DNA of 64,000 nt from Maratus speciosus (lineage: Eukaryota; Arthropoda; Arachnida; Araneae; Salticidae), in contig OZ010791.1 of NCBI GenBank assembly GCA_963932465.1, forward strand, positions 155,293,915 to 155,357,914, written 5' to 3'. Positions 58,937 to 64,000 of the stretch are shown here, in pieces (the stretch's first letter is position 1; every line of letters begins with the position of its first letter). The notes beneath the pieces are model-generated. The model was not told the origin of the DNA and ran no database searches. It was given only the letters and a program-made list of their open reading frames with translations. Made by a program: the position numbers and the translations under genes.

Positions 58937-59179
58937 TATATTTTTACGTTCGTAACTTTTAGTAATGTTCTTTAAAATGAAATTTTTAATTGAAATTAGA
59001 TTATTATTAAATTTATAGTTTTTAATAATTTCGAAACACATTGTTTGAACACAAAAATAAATATTACCAATGCGAAATTGCTCTAATTCTGAAATTTAAT
59101 GAAAGTCATTTAATTTAATAAATGCAATTACATACTTTATATTTCTCATGGTAGTTTAAAAAAATCAAAAATTAATCCT
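58937..59179. other. AT-rich part of the Tigger-like element
   Basis: No coding signal seen. Confidence 0.4.
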
Positions 59180-60460
59180 TTATCTATATTTGTTTTTTCT
59201 TTCCGTTTACCATGCGTTCTGCATTAACGCGTAAGTCTTTTATTATCGGTATTTTTTTTTTCTCTGAACAAGAAAAATAATTTTCGAGGTACCTAATTCT
59301 TCTCAATCCGTCCTGTTTGAATTGCACCGCTCTCTTAAACGTTTTCAGAAGCGTGGTCATCCTCATTTCCTTTCCCAAGACAACAGTTAATCTTTTCAGC
59401 CGGCATTTCTGAGCAAAGTTTGACAATCAATTTAACAGCATCTAAAACACTGATGTTTTTTGTCTGGTCGGTGGCCAAAGAACAATCATCAAAAGACGCA
59501 ATAATTGATCGCAACAGATATCTTTTCTAGTAGGTTTCAGCATTTTAATAACTCATTGATCCATCGGTTGTGTCGCTGCAGTAAGTATCTGCCGGAAGAA
59601 ATTATAAATTTATATTCAACAGTTTGACCTCGCCATGACAAAATGCATTATCGAGGAACAAATTTTATTTTTTAGTTTCTTCAATAATTTGTCTATTGAA
59701 CTACTTCAGCCAGCCCTCCATTAAAACAATCGACAACCAGTATTTTTTCTGAGATTTCCAAATTACAGGCAGTTTAACAATAGTATTTACATTCTTGAAA
59801 CATAACGTCGTTTTCAATTTCCCAATCACTAACTTTTTTTTATAAACTACCCTACAAATTCGCAAAAGCAAAACAGTGACACATTCGTTGGTGGTTTTAC
59901 CTCAGCGGCATTAGCTTCATCTTTTTACAAGGGATTTATTTGGCACACAAGATAAAATAGTGCAGTCTCATCGCAATGATATATGCCCTTCTCTTGATAT
60001 CTTTCAATCAGTAGATGAAAGTTTCCTTTCCATTCCCGAATTTCATGCTGTGGGACATATTTCAGGTGTCAGCAAGCATGCTTCTTTAGGCAATGTTGTG
60101 TAAATTATGGAAACTCTTTAACCATTCACTGGAAGCATTAAAATCCATTTTATCTATTTTTTCGCAATATAGTCCTGATGTGAGCAAAATTTTCACTTTT
60201 GCAATTGAAAAACATTCAAAAGTTAATGCATTGATGTCTTCATCTTTCACAGCACGTTTCCTCTTTCTATTGGATGTTTTCAACTCTTTTTTTTTTAAGC
60301 ATCATAAATTTGAGTTTTACCATAATTAAACCTAATACAAAGATCTCCTACAGAATAATTATTTTTCTTTTAATTTGGTAACTTTGACTTTATCCTGCAG
60401 CGATGGAGTATTGGGTTTAGATTTCGAAGCCACTTTTACGATTATACTAATATCCTTAGA
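59180..60460 (-). pseudogene. Tigger/pogo transposase pseudogene
   Basis: In order on the minus strand: a helix-turn-helix-like 'VGDLCIRFNYGKTQIYDA'; a CENP-B-type DNA-binding part 'MDFNASSEWLKSFHNLHNIA' (ending 60086); 'IYHCDETALFYL' with the first catalytic aspartate; 'PPTNVSLFCFCEFVG'; 'FLDNAFCHGEV' with the second (frame near 59665); and 'TQPMDQ', the remnant of the 'LQPLDQG' block. Stops and frame changes separate these blocks. The far C-terminal reading (59184-59426) is not clearly family-like. This gene supplied the class of the surrounding element. Confidence 0.8.
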
Positions 60461-61292
60461 CAAGATTAAACGACGAAGAACAAATAACCTGTGCAATGAT
60501 CGAGTTTTCTCAACACGTGATTTATTGGAATGAAGCATACGTCAATCGAATAACGATTTATGTTTTCGATAAACAGGTTGGATTTTGAGTTGTAATAAAC
60601 TGCTCGACGATGATGATCTTTCATCGATTGTCCTGACTCGTAAATCGGTTGAAAATTGAAATTCTGAAAGTCTTTATAGATAAATGATAAATGCTATTCA
60701 ATTTTTTAGTACTGCTGTAATACTTGCAAATTTGAAGTTTACACTCAAACAACACACACAGACAAAACAACTTCGGGAATGAGACAGTAAGTCTTCTTCT
60801 ACTTCGAATTTGAGTACAACCTTAAAGCATAATATATTGTATTTTAGAAAGTACTTATTTTCATAAATGTGCATCCTTCTAATAATAATAAATTTTACAT
60901 GCAAATTTATATAGGAAAAATGATTATTTCATATTTTAAATGCAAGAATTCCTTAAAATTTAAACAGTTTCTAGTTATTTAAATTAACTTTTTAAAACCA
61001 TTACGGAATTTAATTAAAATTCTCGGCAATGAGTATATGACGTATGTATATCAGTTTTAAAGTTTCATAAACGAAGTACTTTTCATGTTTAAAATATCCT
61101 TTTATCCGCCTTATGCAAAATTTTGGTTTTGCTGGTATCTTAAAAACATTTCCGTTTCCGCGTTAGACAGATTCCGGCTCATGCAACAAGAATTAATGCT
61201 ATTTTCTATGGGTTCGCCGGGACTTAAAAAATTTTCCGCGGTAGACAGATTTCCGGCTTGCACAGAGTCCACCTTAGACAGAATTTATTGTA

Positions 61293-64000
61293 TTTGTTTT
61301 CAATTCCCAAGACCTTATCTTGCCGTCTCTACCCATAAAGGTTTTAGTAACTTTACCTAACTTCCAAAAACTTCTTGGTAAATATTCATCATGTACAAGA
61401 ACCTCGTCGTCTACTTTAAAGTCTGAAGTTTTATTCTGGTCCGTGTAGTTAGCAGATTATAAATTGAGAAGATATTCATTTTTCCAACGCTTCCAAAAAT
61501 GATTTAGAAGAGTCTCGCGTAAACGAAAGCGTTTCACTAAAAATTCTTCCGTTGCTGGTAAAATTAAATCGTTCACTTTTATAATAGGTAAACACAAGAT
61601 ACGTTTTCCGATTAAAAAAATGTGCAGGAGTAAGAGGAGACGGTTCTTCTAACTCGGAATACGTGTAAGTCAACGGACGAGAGTTTATTATAGCTTCTAC
61701 TTCAATTAGAAGCGTTTCTAATTCACTCAATGTTAAAGAAGATCTTCGAATAACTTTATGTAAGGTAGTTTTCACTGAGCGAACCATTCGCTCATAGAAG
61801 CCACCCCACCAGGCTTCACGCTCTACAATATACTTCCAGGAAATTCTGTGATTGGCGAAAATTTTTTTAACATCAGGATGGTGGATTACTTTCCACATTT
61901 CTTTTTGTTCAAGATCAGCTCTTTTGAAAGTTTTGGCGTTGTCTGAATAAATTACAGCACACAGTCCTCTTCGTGAGATAAACCTGCGAAATGCTAACAG
62001 GAATTTTGCTGTTGACATGTCTTTTATTGGTTCTAAATGAAGTGCTCTTGTGATAGCACATGTAAATAATAAAATATAAAATTTATTTTCATTCCCCTTC
62101 ACATATAGGGGTCCCGCATAATCAAGACCTGTTACTGAAAACGGTGGAGCTTCGTTAATACGGTCACCTGGAAGAGGGGAAATAACTTGTTGACCAGGGC
62201 GTACGTTAAATTTCTTACAGATTGTACATTTGTTCAAGACTGATTTTATACACTGTCTGGATCTTAAAATCCAAAACTTTTCACGAGTTTCATGTGCATC
62301 TTTCCCGATTAATTCAGTTAGTTTATGTTTTGCAGGAATCACAACAGGATGTTTTTCATAAAATGAGGAATCAGACTTTTGTAACCGTCCTCGTACCAAC
62401 AGCAAACCTTCATCTGACAACATAGGATTTAACTGTAAAAGATTCGATTCTTTAGGGATACTCTTGTTACATTTCAAGCATTTTATAACTTCAGGAAAAC
62501 TTTCTTCCTGCACTAGCTTTAACCAAAAATTTTCAGCATGTAACATTTCCTCAGCTGATAATTCTGAAAAATCTCTTTTTTCTACCTTTAATTTTATATT
62601 AGAAATAAATCTAAATACCCATGCAGTTACTCGATACAATTTCTTTAGGGAGCTATACTTTTCAAGATTAAAAATGGGAATTTCATCAGCTTTATTTGTT
62701 TGAACAACGCAAGAAATGGTTGCTGCTTTTCGAGACTTCTCTTCAGAAACATCAGGTAATCGTGATGCAGCAATTTTAATCCTAGGCCACTGATTTTCGG
62801 GAAGGAAAAGAAATTCAGGACCATACCACCATTTTTGAGAATTTATTAAATGCTTCACAGAACAACCTCTCGTTATTAAATCTGCGGGATTGAGTTTGCC
62901 ATCACAATGTCTCCATAAACTAGGATCAGACAAATTATGAATTTCAGCAATTCTATTACTAACAAATTTTTTCCATTTTTCTTTTGGTCCTTTAAGCCAA
63001 TGAAGAACAATTTCTGAATCAGACCAGAAAATAGTATTATTTACTTGGATAATGTTTGGGGTAAATTTTACCATCCTGGCACCAATAAGTGCTCCCATGA
63101 GTTCAAGACGTGGCAGAGTTAACTTTTTCAAGGGAGCAACCCTAGACTTAGACATTAGAAAACTAGTTTTAAATTTATCTTTAGAAATGGGATATCGTAA
63201 GTATGCCACTGCACCATACGCATTAGAGTTAGCACCAGTGAAAATATGCAGTTGGAGATGCTCCTTTTCCATGATCAGGTTGTTAAAATAGTGTCGGCGA
63301 ATTTTCAAGTGTGTGAGATCCGGGATTTCCGAAAGCCAATTTTGCCAATTATTTTCTAGTTCACCACAAAAACTTTCATCCCATGATATTCCCATTACCC
63401 ACAATTGCTGTAAAACGCATTTGACACGAATAACAAAAGGAGAAATAAATCCGACTGGATCAAACAACATGGCTGCAATTTTCAAAACATTCCGTTTTGT
63501 ACAAGAATCATTGCTTAAATTTTCTAACAATGGTCGTAATACCAGTCCCAAATTATCTTCTGTATTGTTCCAGATAAGTCCTAAAACTTTTAGGGAAGTA
63601 TTTGGGGGGGTCGGAACTCGAAATAGGTATGTTTTTGTTAACCCATTTTTTTCTACGTTCCTGAGAATTACTTCCAAATTTCCTTAATTTCATGTTCTTT
63701 CAAAATATCAACAGCTTCTTTAGTTACGTTAAAAGCTTCTAGATCATCGTTTTCTCCTGAAAACAAATCATCAACATAAAAAGAAGAATTTAGGATTTCA
63801 AATGTTTTATTATGAAAGTTTTTTATATTTATTAATATGGTGCTTAATAATACAAGCAAGGATAAAGGGACTGCAGGTGACACCAAAAGTAGCTCTGGTC
63901 ATTCTATAGGATACAACGTTTTTATTCTTATCAAAATCTTCATAATATAAGAATCTAAGATAATTGCGATCTTCTTCGGCTACAGATATTTGCAAAAAAG
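61293..64000 (-). pseudogene. pol: BEL/Pao pol (older copy), RT to integrase
   Basis: The gene enters the window at 64000 inside RT. 'YRMTRATFGVTCSPF' and then YVDD ('SSFYVDDLFSG') lie in different frames, showing a frameshift near 63850, and another lies near 63670. The main open part is 61476-63677. Counting from its first residue, the first RNase H aspartate is replaced by G148 ('IFTGANSNAYGA'), while E192, D220 and D266 are present. The HHCC zinc site has lost sequence: only H462, C484 and C487 remain. Integrase D519, D579 and E629 are present. Near 61610 the frame shifts, then 'HFWKRWKNEYLLNL', a stop, and 'DDEVLVHDEYLPRSFWKLGK' follow in another frame. This copy is clearly dead and older than the one at 15946. 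Confidence 0.88.

Larger units (their letters stand above)
57337..61290 (-). mobile_element. Tigger-like element inserted in a BEL pol gene
   Basis: 3954 bp between TA 57335-57336 and TA 61291-61292. Ends are 'CAGTAAACTCTGTCTAAGGC' and, reverse-complemented, 'CAATAAATTCTGTCTAAGGT'. The right end holds extra partial copies of the terminus (61135-61290). It contains a decayed transposase gene on the minus strand (about 59180-60460) and a nested TA-flanked element (57454-58934). Confidence 0.85.

Overview
The window looks like AT-rich, intron-scale or intergenic DNA from an arthropod, plausibly an arachnid. That guess rests on its mix of BEL/Pao, Tc1/mariner, pogo/Tigger, hAT-like, TTAA-target and helentron-like sequences and a tRNA-derived SINE with an AAAT tail. 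I found no host protein-coding gene, rRNA gene or credible functional tRNA gene. Every stretch with recognisable protein similarity is transposon-derived, and nearly all of it is broken by stops, frameshifts, deletions or later insertions.

Layout. 1-9960: diverged array of a non-coding unit of about 0.85-0.9 kb. One copy carries six 235-bp sub-repeats, and the copies carry nested MITEs, a hAT-like element and a TA-flanked inverted-repeat element. The array is split by a pseudogene of an unnamed multicopy arthropod protein (2181-3180). 10000-15900: foldback elements, a 186-bp tandem repeat and a 1.4-kb interspersed repeat. 15941-21850: a young minus-strand BEL/Pao element with 5-bp target duplications and LTRs differing at one base, sitting in a 105-bp tandem repeat. 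22300-30200: a 3.3-kb terminal-inverted-repeat composite and remnants of three mariner/Tc1 lineages. 31200-45700: two CACTG-ended elements, a mirrored tRNA-like pair, TTAA-flanked MITEs, a SINE inside a Tc1 pseudogene, a large inverted duplication and a pogo/Tigger element. 47000-51600: two helentron-like units. 52900-56170: a TIR-bounded segment with five copies of a 14-bp motif and two strong hairpins. 57279-64000: an old BEL/Pao pol gene interrupted by a Tigger-like element, which is itself interrupted by a TA-flanked element.

The elements do not work together as a pathway. What the window records is an order of insertion: several empty-site comparisons, target duplications and one reading frame that continues across an insertion show which element landed in which. 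The only element that might have been active recently is the 15946-21845 BEL/Pao copy, and it shows one stop codon and one frameshift in pol.
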